A DNA stretch of 64,000 nt from Flaviramulus basaltis (GTDB lineage: Bacteria; Bacteroidota; Bacteroidia; Flavobacteriales; Flavobacteriaceae). The translations under genes and the position numbers were made by a program. Under the pieces are notes generated by a model. That model did no database searches and was not told the origin of the DNA. It saw only the letters and a program-made list of their open reading frames with translations. This document shows, one piece after another, positions 1 to 9,217 of the stretch; position 1 is the stretch's first letter; each line of letters begins with the position of its first letter. The stretch covers positions 682,001-746,000 of the forward strand of contig NZ_FPKV01000001.1 of assembly GCF_900114265.1 (NCBI RefSeq). The letters run 5' to 3'.

Positions 1-647
1 GAATCACCATCAATTTTTTGCACATCACTACTTTTTATTCCTCCATTACTTTTAACAGTAAATAGATTATATAACGATACCTTTTTGTTTTTTCTGTTTA
101 AAAAGCTTTCAGATGTTAAATTTAATTTAAACGGCTCATTAAATTTAATCCCATCAGAAGTGTAAAAATTCAATGTAGACGTCTCTTTAATAATTGTTAT
201 TAAATAAAATATATTATTAATAGTTACCGTTTGTACAAATCTTTCATATAACCCTTTAGGTTCAAATTCATTTATACTAGAACTTTTATCATCGAAAGAA
301 AAACTTATTGCAGCATATTTATTGTTATTCTTATTAGTTAAATATAAATTATAATTTGTACTATCTTTAATGCTGTACCCTATAAGTTTACTATATTTTC
401 TTCTTTTATCTTCTGAAGTTAGTTTATTAACTACTTCTAATCTATTATTAAGTAAATAACCATAAACCTCTTTTGGAGTCATAAAAAACAAAGCTAAATC
501 ATCTGTGGTTTCATTTACTACAGGAATAACTTCTTTTGTTAAGAATTTAGGGTCACTAATATCATTTTTAAATTCTGATATTTTTTCTTGAGAAAATATA
601 TTTGTGAAAGAGCAAATTAGGATAAGAATACTGAATCTTATTTTCAT
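1..647 (-). CDS. Secreted protein of unknown function (C-terminus cut by window edge)
   Basis: An open frame runs without a stop from an ATG at 647 to the window edge, so about 215 residues are visible and the C-terminus is missing. Residues 1-20 (MKIRFSILILICSFTNIFSQ) form a typical signal peptide, so the product is exported. The rest is rich in Lys, Asn and Ser, with alternating strand-like stretches, and I do not recognise the family. It lies 37 bases downstream of metG on the same strand and may be read from the same transcript. Confidence 0.7.
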   Translation of the reverse strand, partial: MKIRFSILILICSFTNIFSQEKISEFKNDISDPKFLTKEVIPVVNETTDDLALFFMTPKEVYGYLLNNRLEVVNKLTSEDKRRKYSKLIGYSIKDSTNYNLYLTNKNNNKYAAISFSFDDKSSSINEFEPKGLYERFVQTVTINNIFYLITIIKETSTLNFYTSDGIKFNEPFKLNLTSESFLNRKNKKVSLYNLFTVKSNGGIKSSDVQKIDGD

Positions 648-684
648 TAAAGTTTAGTTTTTGATAAATATAAGATTCTTTTTC

Positions 685-2739
685 TTAACTTACATGTAAA
701 CCATTTGCTACATTAGAATCATCCGGATTTACAAATACTAATTTTCCTTCTGCTGTTTCTGTCATTAAAATCATACCTTCACTATCAACACCTCGCAACG
801 CTCTTGGTGCTAAATTTACTAACACGGTTACTTTTTTACCAACAACTTCTTCTGGTGTAAAACTTTCAGCTATGCCAGAAACTATTGTACGCACATCAAT
901 ACCTGTATCTACTTTCAAAACCAATAATTTTTTTGCTTTTGGCATTTTTTCAGCTTCTAAAATGGTTCCTACGCGAATATCTAGTTTTATAAAATCATCA
1001 AAAGTAATGGTGTCTTTTTGTGGTTCAATTTTTTTATTAGCAGCTTCATTAGCTTTTTTACTTGCTTCTAATTTATCGAGCTGTTTTTGAATAGCTTCAT
1101 CCTCAATTTTAGAAAACAATAGTTCTGCTTTTCCTATTTGGTGATTAGCAGGAATTAAAATATCTTTTGTTGATATATCATTCCATGAATTTTCTGTGTA
1201 AAGAAGAATACCTTTTAGTTTTTTAGAAGTAAATGGCAAAAACGGCTCACTTAAAGTGGCTAAAGCACTTGCTATTTGAAGTGCAACAAACATGATGGTT
1301 TTTGTACGTTCTTCATCTACTTTAATTTCCTTCCAAGGCTCTGCATCAGCTAAATATTTGTTTCCTAATCTAGCCAAATTCATTAATTCTTGTCCCGCCT
1401 CTCTAAATCGATAACGTTCTATAGAACTTGCTATAACATCTGGGTAAGCTTTTACAGTCGCTAAAGTCTCATCATCTACTTCTGAAAACTCAGCAGGTTG
1501 TGGAACAACACCTTCATAATACTTGTTGGTTAAAACCACTACGCGGTTTATAAAATTACCAAAAATAGCGACTAATTCATTGTTATTTCTTGCTTGAAAA
1601 TCTTTCCAAGTAAAATCGTTATCCTTTGTTTCTGGTGCACTCGCATTTAAAACATAACGCAAAACATCTTGCTGACCTGGAAACTCTTCTAAATATTCAT
1701 GCAACCAAACCGCCCAGTTTTTAGAGGTTGATAATTTATTGCCTTCTAAATTTAAAAACTCGTTTGCAGGCACATTATCTGGTAAAATATAACTGCCTTC
1801 TGCTTTTAACATGGCTGGAAAAATAATACAGTGAAATACAATATTATCTTTACCTATAAAATGCACTAATTTAGTGTCTTTATCTTTCCAATAAGGTTCC
1901 CAATCTTTCCCTTCGCGTTGTGCCCATTCTTTAGTTGATGAAATATAGCCAATAGGCGCATCAAACCAAACGTAAAGCACTTTGCCTTCGCCACCTTCCA
2001 CTGGTACAGGAATTCCCCAATCTAAATCTCGGGTTACTGCACGTGGCCGTAAACCATCATCAATCCAAGATTTTACTTGTCCGTAAACATTAGGTTTCCA
2101 ATCTTTTTTATGTCCTTTTAAAATCCATTCTTTTAAAAATGCTTCGTGCTTATCTAAAGGTAAAAACCAGTGTTTTGTTTCTTTTAAAGTCGGCGTATTT
2201 CCTGTTAAAGCAGATTTTGGATTTATTAAATCTGTTGCGTTATGACTTGTTCCACAGTTTTCACATTGATCGCCATAACTTTCTTCATTACCACATTTAG
2301 GACAAGTTCCAATAACAAAACGATCTGCTAAAAATTGATTTGCCTCTTCGTCGTATAATTGCTCGGTGACTTCTTCAATAAATTCTCCTTTATCATATAA
2401 GGTCTTAAAAAACTCTGAAGCTGTTTCATGATGAATATTAGCGGTTGTACGCGAATAATTATCATAAGAAATTCCGAAATCCTCAAACGATTTTTTAATT
2501 ATAGCATGATATTTATCTACAATATCTTGTGGTGTAACACCTTCTTTTTTTGCTTTTATTGTAATTGGCACACCGTGCTCATCACTACCACCAATAAGTG
2601 CTACATCGTTTCCTGTTAATCGCAAATAGCGCGCATAAATATCGGCAGGCACATAAACACCAGCTAAATGACCAATATGAATAGGCCCGTTAGTGTAAGG
2701 AAGTGCAGTAGTAATAGTATATCTTTTTGGTGTGTTCAT
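685..2739 (-). CDS. metG: Methionyl-tRNA synthetase
   Basis: Class I aminoacyl-tRNA synthetase that charges initiator and elongator tRNA-Met in the cytoplasm. The HIGH motif is intact at residues 21-24, a zinc knuckle (CPKCG then CENCG) lies near residues 145-165, and the KMSKS loop appears as KLSTS near residue 337. The last ~100 residues form the OB-fold tRNA-binding domain found at the C-terminus of long bacterial MetRS. At 684 residues it is full length for that form. A dispersed imperfect inverted repeat sits directly upstream of the start. Confidence 0.97.
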   Translation of the reverse strand: MNTPKRYTITTALPYTNGPIHIGHLAGVYVPADIYARYLRLTGNDVALIGGSDEHGVPITIKAKKEGVTPQDIVDKYHAIIKKSFEDFGISYDNYSRTTANIHHETASEFFKTLYDKGEFIEEVTEQLYDEEANQFLADRFVIGTCPKCGNEESYGDQCENCGTSHNATDLINPKSALTGNTPTLKETKHWFLPLDKHEAFLKEWILKGHKKDWKPNVYGQVKSWIDDGLRPRAVTRDLDWGIPVPVEGGEGKVLYVWFDAPIGYISSTKEWAQREGKDWEPYWKDKDTKLVHFIGKDNIVFHCIIFPAMLKAEGSYILPDNVPANEFLNLEGNKLSTSKNWAVWLHEYLEEFPGQQDVLRYVLNASAPETKDNDFTWKDFQARNNNELVAIFGNFINRVVVLTNKYYEGVVPQPAEFSEVDDETLATVKAYPDVIASSIERYRFREAGQELMNLARLGNKYLADAEPWKEIKVDEERTKTIMFVALQIASALATLSEPFLPFTSKKLKGILLYTENSWNDISTKDILIPANHQIGKAELLFSKIEDEAIQKQLDKLEASKKANEAANKKIEPQKDTITFDDFIKLDIRVGTILEAEKMPKAKKLLVLKVDTGIDVRTIVSGIAESFTPEEVVGKKVTVLVNLAPRALRGVDSEGMILMTETAEGKLVFVNPDDSNVANGLHVS

Positions 2740-2759
2740 TGTAATTCTCTAATTGGGTT

Positions 2760-2842
2760 GTCATTGCGGAAATTTTGATAAAAATTGTAACAATCTGTTA
2801 AATTTTAAAAGATTACTACGTTGCTGAGTTCCTCGTAATGAC
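2760..2842 (-). repeat. Dispersed ~83-nt repeat with imperfect inverted ends, copy 1
   Basis: Read on the minus strand this begins GTCATTACGAGGAAC and ends in CGCAATGAC, so the ends are imperfect inverted repeats. A second copy of nearly the same length and internal order (taatct ... agattgt) lies at 30351-30432 on the plus strand. It sits in the metG upstream gap and encodes nothing. The end sequences resemble a family of dispersed palindromic repeats that I recall from Bacteroidota genomes; that assignment is from memory. Confidence 0.7.
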
Positions 2843-2897
2843 GTTACGTTTTATAAAGCCGTAAAAGTACACATTTTGGCTACGATTTAGAAAAAAA

Positions 2898-3932
2898 ATG
2901 TACATTTACATTATGTCAAGAACCCTAATAACATTAAGCTTATGTTGTGTTGTTTTCATCTTTGGAAGAAACACAGTTTGTGCGCAAAATTTAAGCTTAC
3001 AAAAACAAGAAATAGTTTTGATACAACCACCATACTTAAAAGCAGGCGATACTGTTGCTATTGTAGCACCATCAGGTGTTTTAAAAAATAGAACTACAGA
3101 AGTTGAACAAGCTAAAGATTTACTTAAAAGTTGGGGGCTTCATGCTGTTGTTGGAAAACATGTTTTTAGTCAGGCAAACCATTTTGCAGGAACTGATGAC
3201 GAACGCTGTGAAGATTTTCAAAACGCCTTAGATGACCCTAAAATTAGTGCCATTTGGTGTGCTCGTGGTGGTTATGGAACAGTTCGAATTTTAGATAAAT
3301 TAAATTATACTAAATTTAAACAAAACCCGAAATGGCTTATTGGGTATTCTGATATTACTGCGCTTCACAATCAAATACATAACAATGGAGTTGAAAGTAT
3401 TCATGCCATGATGTGCACCAGTTTACAAGACGATATGAGTACCATTGAAGAAACTGTTTCAACATTTAAAGATGCCATATTTGGTAAATCTTTAAGCTAT
3501 ACCTTAGAAGGTTCTGATTACAACAAAATTGGAACAGCTTCCGGGCAACTTGTAGGTGGCAATTTAACCATGCTACATACTATGTTGGGTTCAAAAACGA
3601 GTATAAACACTTCTGGTAAAATTTTATTTATAGAAGAAATTGGCGAATACAAATACCACATAGATCGCATGCTTCAAAGCTTAAAACGTGCTGGATATTT
3701 TGATAATTGTAAAGGCGTTATTATAGGTGATATGAGTAAAATGAGAACAAACACAACCCTTTGGGGAACATCTATTGAGCAACTTGTTTTAGATGCTTTA
3801 GCTGATTATAATTTTCCAATTGCTTTTAATATGCATGCAGGCCACGAAAAAGATAATCGTGCTATGATGTTGGGTCGAACTATTGATTTAACTGTTGCTA
3901 AAGATAAATCTACAATTGTTTTTGATAAATAA
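2898..3932 (+). CDS. LD-carboxypeptidase, peptidase family S66 (LdcA/MccF type)
   Basis: Serine peptidase of the S66 fold, which in characterised members removes the terminal D-Ala from murein tetrapeptides during peptidoglycan recycling. The nucleophile motif GYSDIT, the Glu motif EEIGEYKYHIDRM and the His motif HAGHEKDN give the full Ser-Glu-His triad. An N-terminal hydrophobic stretch ending VCAQ looks like a signal peptide, implying export, whereas classical LdcA is cytoplasmic. The first ATG has the usual A-rich leader; a second in-frame ATG five codons on (2913) would give a more typical signal peptide. Confidence 0.9.
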   Translation: MYIYIMSRTLITLSLCCVVFIFGRNTVCAQNLSLQKQEIVLIQPPYLKAGDTVAIVAPSGVLKNRTTEVEQAKDLLKSWGLHAVVGKHVFSQANHFAGTDDERCEDFQNALDDPKISAIWCARGGYGTVRILDKLNYTKFKQNPKWLIGYSDITALHNQIHNNGVESIHAMMCTSLQDDMSTIEETVSTFKDAIFGKSLSYTLEGSDYNKIGTASGQLVGGNLTMLHTMLGSKTSINTSGKILFIEEIGEYKYHIDRMLQSLKRAGYFDNCKGVIIGDMSKMRTNTTLWGTSIEQLVLDALADYNFPIAFNMHAGHEKDNRAMMLGRTIDLTVAKDKSTIVFDK

Positions 3933-3937
3933 AACGA

Positions 3938-4717
3938 CTAAAATCTTCGCTCCTTTTGCAACTGCTCATAAGCCGCTTGCACTTGTCTAAACTTTTCTTC
4001 AGCCCCTTTTTGGTGTTCTTTCCCTAAGTGAATTACTTTATCTGGATGGTATTTTTTAGCCATAGTTCTGTACGCTTTTTTAACTTCATCATCCGTAGCA
4101 TTTTTATCAATTTCTAAAACTTTATAAGCATTATCGCTACTGTTATAAAACATGGCTTTAATACTTTCATAATCACGAGAACTTATTCCTAAATAACCAG
4201 CAATAGTATAAATTTGACGTTCTTCATCTTCGGTTACAGTACCATCAGCTTTGGCAATGCCAAATAGAAAATGCATTAATTGTAAACGTGATGGATGATC
4301 CATCATTTGTCTAATTTGTAAACAAACTTGTCTGGTAGAAATATTATCTTGGTTGTTTATCCCTTTAAATAATTTAAATGCATGGTTTGCACGTTCTTTG
4401 CCATACATATTTACAAATTGTTGTCGCACAAAATCCAATTCTCGCTGATCTTGAATACCATCCGCTTTTATAACTATAGATGCTAAAACAAGAAGGCTCA
4501 CTTCAAAATCGCCAGATTGAGTTTGTGGGCGCTGTTCTGGTCTTGTTCTATAAGTTGTTCGGCCACCTTGTTGTGGCTGTCCTTGTCCTAAAAACGGGCT
4601 ATTATTTCCGTTTGTCATTGCATCAACCATGCTACCTAATGCCAACCCAATTATCGCTCCTATTGGGCCACCAAACGACCACCCTAAAGCACCACCTATC
4701 CATTTTGAAAAACTCAT
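3938..4717 (-). CDS. TerB-like and C-terminal J-domain protein (DjlA-like co-chaperone)
   Basis: The N-terminus is a glycine-rich hydrophobic segment ([14 protein letters not shown]) suited to membrane insertion. It is followed by a Gln/Arg-rich linker, a TerB-type helical domain at about 60-165, and a C-terminal J domain with the HPD tripeptide (KKYHPDKV). This order matches DjlA-type DnaK co-chaperones. I chose the start at 4717 (MSFSKW) over the in-frame ATG at 4744, because a perfect -7 box on this strand occupies 4742-4749 and would put the longer start ahead of transcription. It is divergent from the bacilliredoxin gene. Confidence 0.85.
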   Translation of the reverse strand: MSFSKWIGGALGWSFGGPIGAIIGLALGSMVDAMTNGNNSPFLGQGQPQQGGRTTYRTRPEQRPQTQSGDFEVSLLVLASIVIKADGIQDQRELDFVRQQFVNMYGKERANHAFKLFKGINNQDNISTRQVCLQIRQMMDHPSRLQLMHFLFGIAKADGTVTEDEERQIYTIAGYLGISSRDYESIKAMFYNSSDNAYKVLEIDKNATDDEVKKAYRTMAKKYHPDKVIHLGKEHQKGAEEKFRQVQAAYEQLQKERRF

Positions 4718-4741
4718 GTAAGTATAAATTTTGTTTATCGT

Positions 4742-4749
4742 CAAATATA
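4742..4749 (-). promoter_or_regulatory. Promoter -7 box for the J-domain gene
   Basis: The minus strand reads TATATTTG, an exact match to the Bacteroidota -7 consensus TAnnTTTG. It lies 24 bases before the chosen ATG of the J-domain gene. No clear -33 TTG was assigned. Confidence 0.55.
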
Positions 4750-4792
4750 ATATTTGTTAGTTGATTGCATCGTCTTTTTGTTACACAATTGG

Positions 4793-4800
4793 TATCTTTG
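4793..4800 (+). promoter_or_regulatory. Promoter -7 box for the bacilliredoxin gene
   Basis: TATCTTTG matches TAnnTTTG and lies 34 bases before the ATG of the bacilliredoxin gene. Together with the minus-strand box about 45 bases away it makes this short gap a divergent promoter region. Confidence 0.55.
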
Positions 4801-4834
4801 CAGTCTAAAATGTTAATTATTAAAATTTAAAAAT

Positions 4835-5245
4835 ATGTATCCAGCAGAATTAGTAAAACCAATGCGTGAAGATTTAACGAAAGTTGGTTTTGAAGAATTA
4901 CATACAGCCGAAGCGGTTGATGCTGCTTTAGCAAAAGAAGGAACTACATTAGTAGTGGTAAATTCAGTTTGTGGTTGTGCTGCAGCTAATGCGCGCCCAG
5001 GGGCTAGAATGAGTTTACAAAACGCTAAAAGACCAGATAACATCGTTACTGTTTTTGCAGGTGTGGATAAAGAAGCTGTTGACGCAGCTCGTGGTCACAT
5101 GGTGCCATTTCCTCCAAGTTCTCCAAGTATGGCATTATTTAAAAATGGTGAATTGGTACACATGCTAGAGCGCCATCATATTGAAGGTCGTCCTGCAGAA
5201 TTAATAGCAGAAAATTTAGTTGATGCTTTTAATGAGCATTGTTAA
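4835..5245 (+). CDS. Bacilliredoxin of the BrxA/BrxB (YphP/YqiW) family
   Basis: A 136-residue thioredoxin-fold protein. Family members remove bacillithiol from S-bacillithiolated proteins or act as thiol-disulfide isomerases in the cytoplasm. The family signature Cys-Gly-Cys is present in NSVCGCAAANARPG near residues 48-61, and length and N-terminus (MYPAELVKPMREDL) are as expected. It is a single-gene unit with its own promoter box and a strong terminator. Whether this organism makes bacillithiol cannot be seen here. Confidence 0.93.
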   Translation: MYPAELVKPMREDLTKVGFEELHTAEAVDAALAKEGTTLVVVNSVCGCAAANARPGARMSLQNAKRPDNIVTVFAGVDKEAVDAARGHMVPFPPSSPSMALFKNGELVHMLERHHIEGRPAELIAENLVDAFNEHC

Positions 5246-5268
5246 GATTAATTTCTTAAAATAAACAG

Positions 5269-5302
5269 AAAAAAACCACGACTAAAATCGTGGTTTTTTT
5301 TT
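5269..5302 (+). terminator. Rho-independent terminator after the bacilliredoxin gene
   Basis: The inverted repeat CCACGA / TCGTGG with a CTAAAA loop is extended by flanking A and T runs and followed by a long T tract. It separates the bacilliredoxin gene from plsC. Confidence 0.9.
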
Positions 5303-5314
5303 TATTTTTGAAGC

Positions 5315-6052
5315 ATGCAAAAAATACTAGCTTATCCTTTAACTATAATTTATTTCCTGTGTTTTTTTTTAACACTGATTATATTTCATGCAATCCAATG
5401 GTTTTGTTTTAATGTTTTAGGCTATCAAGCTCATAAAAAAAGTGTTGATTGGTTGCAGTTTTTTATAATGAGATGTTTAAATATTTTAGGCACACGTTTT
5501 ACCTTTAACAATCCACATCAAATAGATACAAATCAGCCACTTATTATTGTTGCTAACCATCAAAGTATGTACGACATATCTCCTATTATGTGGTATATGC
5601 GCAAACACCATCCTAAATTTATAAGTAAAATAGAATTAGGCAAAGGCATTCCTAGTGTATCATACAATTTACGTCATGGAGGCTCCGTTTTAATTGATAG
5701 AAAAAATCCAAGACAAGCCTTACCTGCAATTATGAAGTTTGGTGAATATATTGAAGCAAATAAACGTGCCGCTGTTATTTTTCCAGAAGGCACACGAAGT
5801 AAAAACGGTGAACCCAAACCATTTCAAACAAAAGGGTTAGAAGTTTTATTTAAAAAAATACCATCTGCTTTAGTCGTTCCTATTTCCATAAACAATTCAT
5901 GGAAAACACTAAAATACGGTAAATTTCCAATGGGCATCGGTAGTCATATTACTTTTACCGTACATAAGCCTTTAAAATTAGCTACCTTTGCAAATAAGCA
6001 AGAGCTTATAAATAGTATTGAAACCACTATAAAGGAACATATACACCCGTAA
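5315..6052 (+). CDS. plsC: 1-acyl-sn-glycerol-3-phosphate acyltransferase
   Basis: Transfers an acyl chain to lysophosphatidate to make phosphatidate at the inner membrane. The HX4D catalytic motif (NHQSMYD, His82-Asp87) and the substrate-binding FPEGTRS motif near residue 158 are intact. A hydrophobic segment at about 8-30 anchors the protein. The next gene, an acyl-ACP desaturase, starts nine bases after the stop, so acyl-chain desaturation and phospholipid acylation are probably co-expressed. Confidence 0.93.
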   Translation: MQKILAYPLTIIYFLCFFLTLIIFHAIQWFCFNVLGYQAHKKSVDWLQFFIMRCLNILGTRFTFNNPHQIDTNQPLIIVANHQSMYDISPIMWYMRKHHPKFISKIELGKGIPSVSYNLRHGGSVLIDRKNPRQALPAIMKFGEYIEANKRAAVIFPEGTRSKNGEPKPFQTKGLEVLFKKIPSALVVPISINNSWKTLKYGKFPMGIGSHITFTVHKPLKLATFANKQELINSIETTIKEHIHP

Positions 6053-6061
6053 AACCTATTT

Positions 6062-7054
6062 ATGTCGTTAAAGAATGTACGATTAGAAGTGATGCAGTTT
6101 TTGGAAAAAGACGTAGAATCTCTTATAGAAAAATACCTTATCCCAATAGAAAAAATATGGCAACCAACAGATTTTTTGCCTAATTCTGAAAGTGACTCTT
6201 TTTTTGAAGAAGTGCGCGAAATACGTGAACTTTCAAAAGAATTACCTTATGATTTCTGGGTGGTTTTAGTAGGCGATATGATTACTGAAGAAGCATTACC
6301 AACTTACGAGTCATGGCTTATGGATGTTGAAGGTGTAGATCAAGTTGACAAACAAAATAGCTGGGGAAAATGGGTTCGCCATTGGACAGGTGAAGAAAAC
6401 AGACATGGTGATGTGCTTAATAAATACCTTTATCTTTCTGGACGTGTAAACATGCGTGAAATTGAAAAAACAACCCAGTACTTAATTGCTGATGGTTTTG
6501 ATATTGGCACAGATAGAGATCCATATAAAAACTTTGTTTATACCAGTTTTCAAGAGTTAGCAACCTATATTTCTCATAACAGAGTTGCTAAAATGGCTAA
6601 GAAAAAAGGCAATAAACAACTAGCTAAAATGTGCCAGATTATTTCTGGTGACGAAATGCGTCATCACCATGCTTATTCTGAGTTTGTAGAGCGTATTTTT
6701 AAAGTAGATCCTAGTCAAATGATGATGGCTTTTTATGATATGATGAAACTTAAAATTGCAATGCCTGCACATTTTTTAAGAGAATCTGGAGATAAAATTG
6801 GTAGTGCTTTTGAAGAATTTTCAAATACCGCACAACGTATTGGAGTTTATACCTCTAATGATTATGTAGATATTTTAGATAAACTTATAAAGCGTTGGGA
6901 AATTGATAAAATAACCAACCTTACAGACGAAGCCGAAAAAGCAAGAGATTATTTAATGAAACTTCCAACAAGAATGTATCGTTTGTCGGAACGCATTAAA
7001 ATACCAGAAAATTCGTTTCAGTTTAAATGGGTAGAACCTGCTATTATAAAATAA
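6062..7054 (+). CDS. Soluble acyl-ACP desaturase (ferritin-like di-iron)
   Basis: Introduces a double bond into ACP-bound saturated acyl chains using O2 and a di-iron centre. Both iron-binding ExxH-type motifs are visible: EENRHG near residue 111 and DEMRHHH near residue 198. The 330-residue length is normal for the bacterial and plastid FA_desaturase_2 family. It follows plsC by nine bases, consistent with a membrane-lipid operon. Confidence 0.93.
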   Translation: MSLKNVRLEVMQFLEKDVESLIEKYLIPIEKIWQPTDFLPNSESDSFFEEVREIRELSKELPYDFWVVLVGDMITEEALPTYESWLMDVEGVDQVDKQNSWGKWVRHWTGEENRHGDVLNKYLYLSGRVNMREIEKTTQYLIADGFDIGTDRDPYKNFVYTSFQELATYISHNRVAKMAKKKGNKQLAKMCQIISGDEMRHHHAYSEFVERIFKVDPSQMMMAFYDMMKLKIAMPAHFLRESGDKIGSAFEEFSNTAQRIGVYTSNDYVDILDKLIKRWEIDKITNLTDEAEKARDYLMKLPTRMYRLSERIKIPENSFQFKWVEPAIIK

Positions 7055-7077
7055 ATTAACAATATTATATCTTTATA

Positions 7078-7110
7078 AATTCCTTTCAAACCGAAAGGAA
7101 TTTATATTTT
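7078..7110 (+). terminator. Inverted repeat, probable terminator of the plsC/desaturase operon
   Basis: A perfect ten-base inverted repeat (AATTCCTTTC / GAAAGGAATT) with a five-base loop is followed by the T-rich stretch TATATTTTTA. The T tract is interrupted, so termination may be weak. It lies just upstream of the HD hydrolase start. Confidence 0.6.
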
Positions 7111-7119
7111 TATACTCTT

Positions 7120-7773
7120 ATGTCTTCAGAAAAAATAATAAATAAAACTATTGTATTTGTAAAAGAAACCCTTGCCAATGCAGAAGGTGGACACGATTGG
7201 TTTCATATTCAAAGAGTTTATAATAACGCTTTACTCATCTCTAAAAATGAGAACGTAAATCTATTTGTTGTTTCGCTTGGTGCTTTACTTCATGATATTG
7301 CCGATAGCAAATTTCATGATGGAGACGAAACTGTTGGGCCTAAAACAGCTCGCGAGTTTTTATTTAAGTTAAATGTAGATTCATCAACAATAGAACACGT
7401 TGTGAGTATTATTGAAAACATTTCTTTTAAAGGTGGAAATGAGAATCAAAAATTTAAATCTCCCGAATTAGATGTTGTACAAGATGCAGACCGTTTAGAT
7501 GCCATCGGCGCTATTGGTATTGCACGATGCTTTAATTATGGTGGTTTTAAAAACAGACAACTTTACAATCCTGATATTAAACCTAATCTTAATATGAGTA
7601 AAGCTGAATACAAAAATTCAAATGCACCAACTATCAATCATTTTTACGAAAAATTATTGCTTTTAAAAGATAGAATGAATACTAAAACAGGCACAAAAAT
7701 AGCGAACGAACGCCATAACTTTATGCTACAGTTTTTAGATGAGTTTTATAAAGAGTGGAATGGTAAAAACTAA
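7120..7773 (+). CDS. HD-domain phosphohydrolase (YpgQ/YedJ-like)
   Basis: Metal-dependent phosphohydrolase of the HD superfamily. The motifs GHDWFHIQRV near residue 24, LLHDIADSKF near 57 and a later DADRLDAIGAIG give the H...HD...D metal ligands of the family. Characterised relatives hydrolyse nucleotides, but the natural substrate cannot be read from sequence. It is convergent with the AraC regulator, one base apart. Confidence 0.87.
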   Translation: MSSEKIINKTIVFVKETLANAEGGHDWFHIQRVYNNALLISKNENVNLFVVSLGALLHDIADSKFHDGDETVGPKTAREFLFKLNVDSSTIEHVVSIIENISFKGGNENQKFKSPELDVVQDADRLDAIGAIGIARCFNYGGFKNRQLYNPDIKPNLNMSKAEYKNSNAPTINHFYEKLLLLKDRMNTKTGTKIANERHNFMLQFLDEFYKEWNGKN

Positions 7774-7774
7774 A

Positions 7775-8647
7775 TTACTGAATAATAAGCTTTATTTCCT
7801 TTCTATAATTTGAAGCGCTTTTACCTGTTACTTCATTAAACTGCTTGTTGAAATGCGAGAAATTGTTAAATCCGCATTCAAAACAAATATCGGCAATACT
7901 CATTTGGCTTTCATTCAAAAGTTTTGTAGCATGCACCACCCTGTATTCGTTTACTAATTGCGTAAACGTTTTTCCTGTAGTTTTCTTGAAATATCGGCAA
8001 AATGCAGGCACAGTCATACTTACTTTATCTGAAATCTCATCTAAAGTAATATGTTCCTGAAAATTAGCATTGACATACTTATATATAATATTGATTTTAT
8101 CGCTGTCTTGCGGATTCGTTTCTAACGCAATTCCGTCTGCATTTAATATAGTATAATCGCTTGTTGTGGCTAAATAATCTAATATTTCTAGAAACTTTAA
8201 AACACGTTTTAATCCGTCTCGCTCTAAAAGTTTTTCAATTTTAGGACCAATTTTTTGCTTTGTTTCAATACCGAATTTAATTCCTTTTTTTGCTCTATCA
8301 AATAATGATGAAACATTTACCATTTCTGGAACCCCAATAAACTCAGTTCCTAAAAAATCAGACTTAAATTGTACTATGGTTTCTGTTCCAATAGCTGTTA
8401 GTCTATCTGTAAATCCATTGTGCGGCAAATTGGCACCAATTAGTATAAGTTGGCTATTATTAAAATAAGACAAGTGATTACCAATATGTGTTTTTCCTTG
8501 TCCTTTATTTACGTAAACTAATTCTATCTCTGGGTGAAAATGCCAAAAGGCATTGTTCTTATCTACCTTTTCTACGTGCTGTCTTACTAGGATTGAACTA
8601 CCAAAACTTGGACTTAGTTTCTCTAATGTAGGTTTTTTTATAATCAT
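7775..8647 (-). CDS. AraC-family transcriptional regulator with N-terminal cupin
   Basis: Residues ~20-100 form a cupin-type effector domain with a His-rich strand (FWHFHPEIELVY). Residues ~185-285 carry the two helix-turn-helix units of the AraC family, ending in the usual FNNFSHFNKQFNEVTG segment. Such regulators often control sugar or stress genes, but no obvious target is adjacent. The start is followed closely by the C-terminus of the convergent HD gene and the upstream side opens into a 570-base gene-poor stretch. Confidence 0.9.
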   Translation of the reverse strand: MIIKKPTLEKLSPSFGSSILVRQHVEKVDKNNAFWHFHPEIELVYVNKGQGKTHIGNHLSYFNNSQLILIGANLPHNGFTDRLTAIGTETIVQFKSDFLGTEFIGVPEMVNVSSLFDRAKKGIKFGIETKQKIGPKIEKLLERDGLKRVLKFLEILDYLATTSDYTILNADGIALETNPQDSDKINIIYKYVNANFQEHITLDEISDKVSMTVPAFCRYFKKTTGKTFTQLVNEYRVVHATKLLNESQMSIADICFECGFNNFSHFNKQFNEVTGKSASNYRKEIKLIIQ

Positions 8648-8812
8648 CTCTGGGCATATAATGCAAAGTTACTACATATTGTTATGACAATATGTATTTT
8701 TTTGCCACAATTATGTGTTATTTTGTCTTAACAAGAAGTTAACATTTATTTAACGGTTAATTTAGCATATAAATAAGTCAAAATTGATGTTTTCCAAACC
8801 CTCTTTCTAATA

Positions 8813-8820
8813 TATATTTG
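8813..8820 (+). promoter_or_regulatory. -7 box of a candidate short transcript
   Basis: TATATTTG followed by TAGTG is identical to the box at 9181-9188 before the next gene, and about 50 bases upstream also align between the two sites (agca-ataaa, atgtttt-caaa). A 20-codon ORF starts 28 bases after the box, as a start codon does at the other site. Confidence 0.55.
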
Positions 8821-8826
8821 TAGTGT

Positions 8827-9021
8827 TAAACATTATTAAATCTAGATCATGTATAATCTAAATAAAAATAATCAAAAACACAATTGTGGTAGTCGTGTTT
8901 TAGGTTTTTAGATTAAGTGATTAAAATATACTCTCAAGAGTGACAATATTCATTAATAATTAGTTTAATGTCTTATTTAGTTTAGTTGGTAAAAGTGAGC
9001 TGTGGTGGCTCACTTTTTTTT
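8827..9021 (+). ncRNA. Candidate ~195-nt transcript with a 20-codon ORF (small RNA or gene relic)
   Basis: A promoter box ends at 8820 and a good terminator ends at 9021, so a short RNA of roughly 195 bases is expected. The only start codon in the expected place is at 8849, giving a 20-residue ORF (stop at 8909-8911) with one Cys and no signal peptide. It could be a regulatory RNA, a short peptide gene or the relic of a duplicated copy of the secreted-protein gene whose promoter it resembles. The rest of the 8648-9217 gap shows nothing else I can name. Confidence 0.4.
8991..9021 (+). terminator. Terminator of the candidate short transcript
   Basis: A ten-base perfect stem (AAAAGTGAGC / GCTCACTTTT) with a seven-base loop is followed by an eight-base T run. 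Confidence 0.85.
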
Positions 9022-9180
9022 GTGCCATATTTTTAACTATAAACCTTTATTATTAAAAATTATACTCAATTAACATGCAAATGCTCTATATTAATTTAAT
9101 ACTAATTTGATGTAATAATAACAGATAAAATAGCACATAAATTAATCAATATCAATGTTTTACAAACTAAAATACCAACA

Positions 9181-9188
9181 TATATTTG
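9181..9188 (+). promoter_or_regulatory. -7 box of the secreted-protein gene
   Basis: TATATTTG matches TAnnTTTG exactly and lies 29 bases before the ATG at 9218. An upstream in-frame ATG at 9155 precedes this box and is therefore unlikely to be transcribed. Confidence 0.6.
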
Positions 9189-9217
9189 TAGTGTTGAACG
9201 TTAAAAAAAACCAAATC

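Noticed and set aside
9155-9217. Upstream in-frame ATG for the secreted protein at 9218
   Set aside because: It lies before the TATATTTG promoter box and would place the signal peptide internally.
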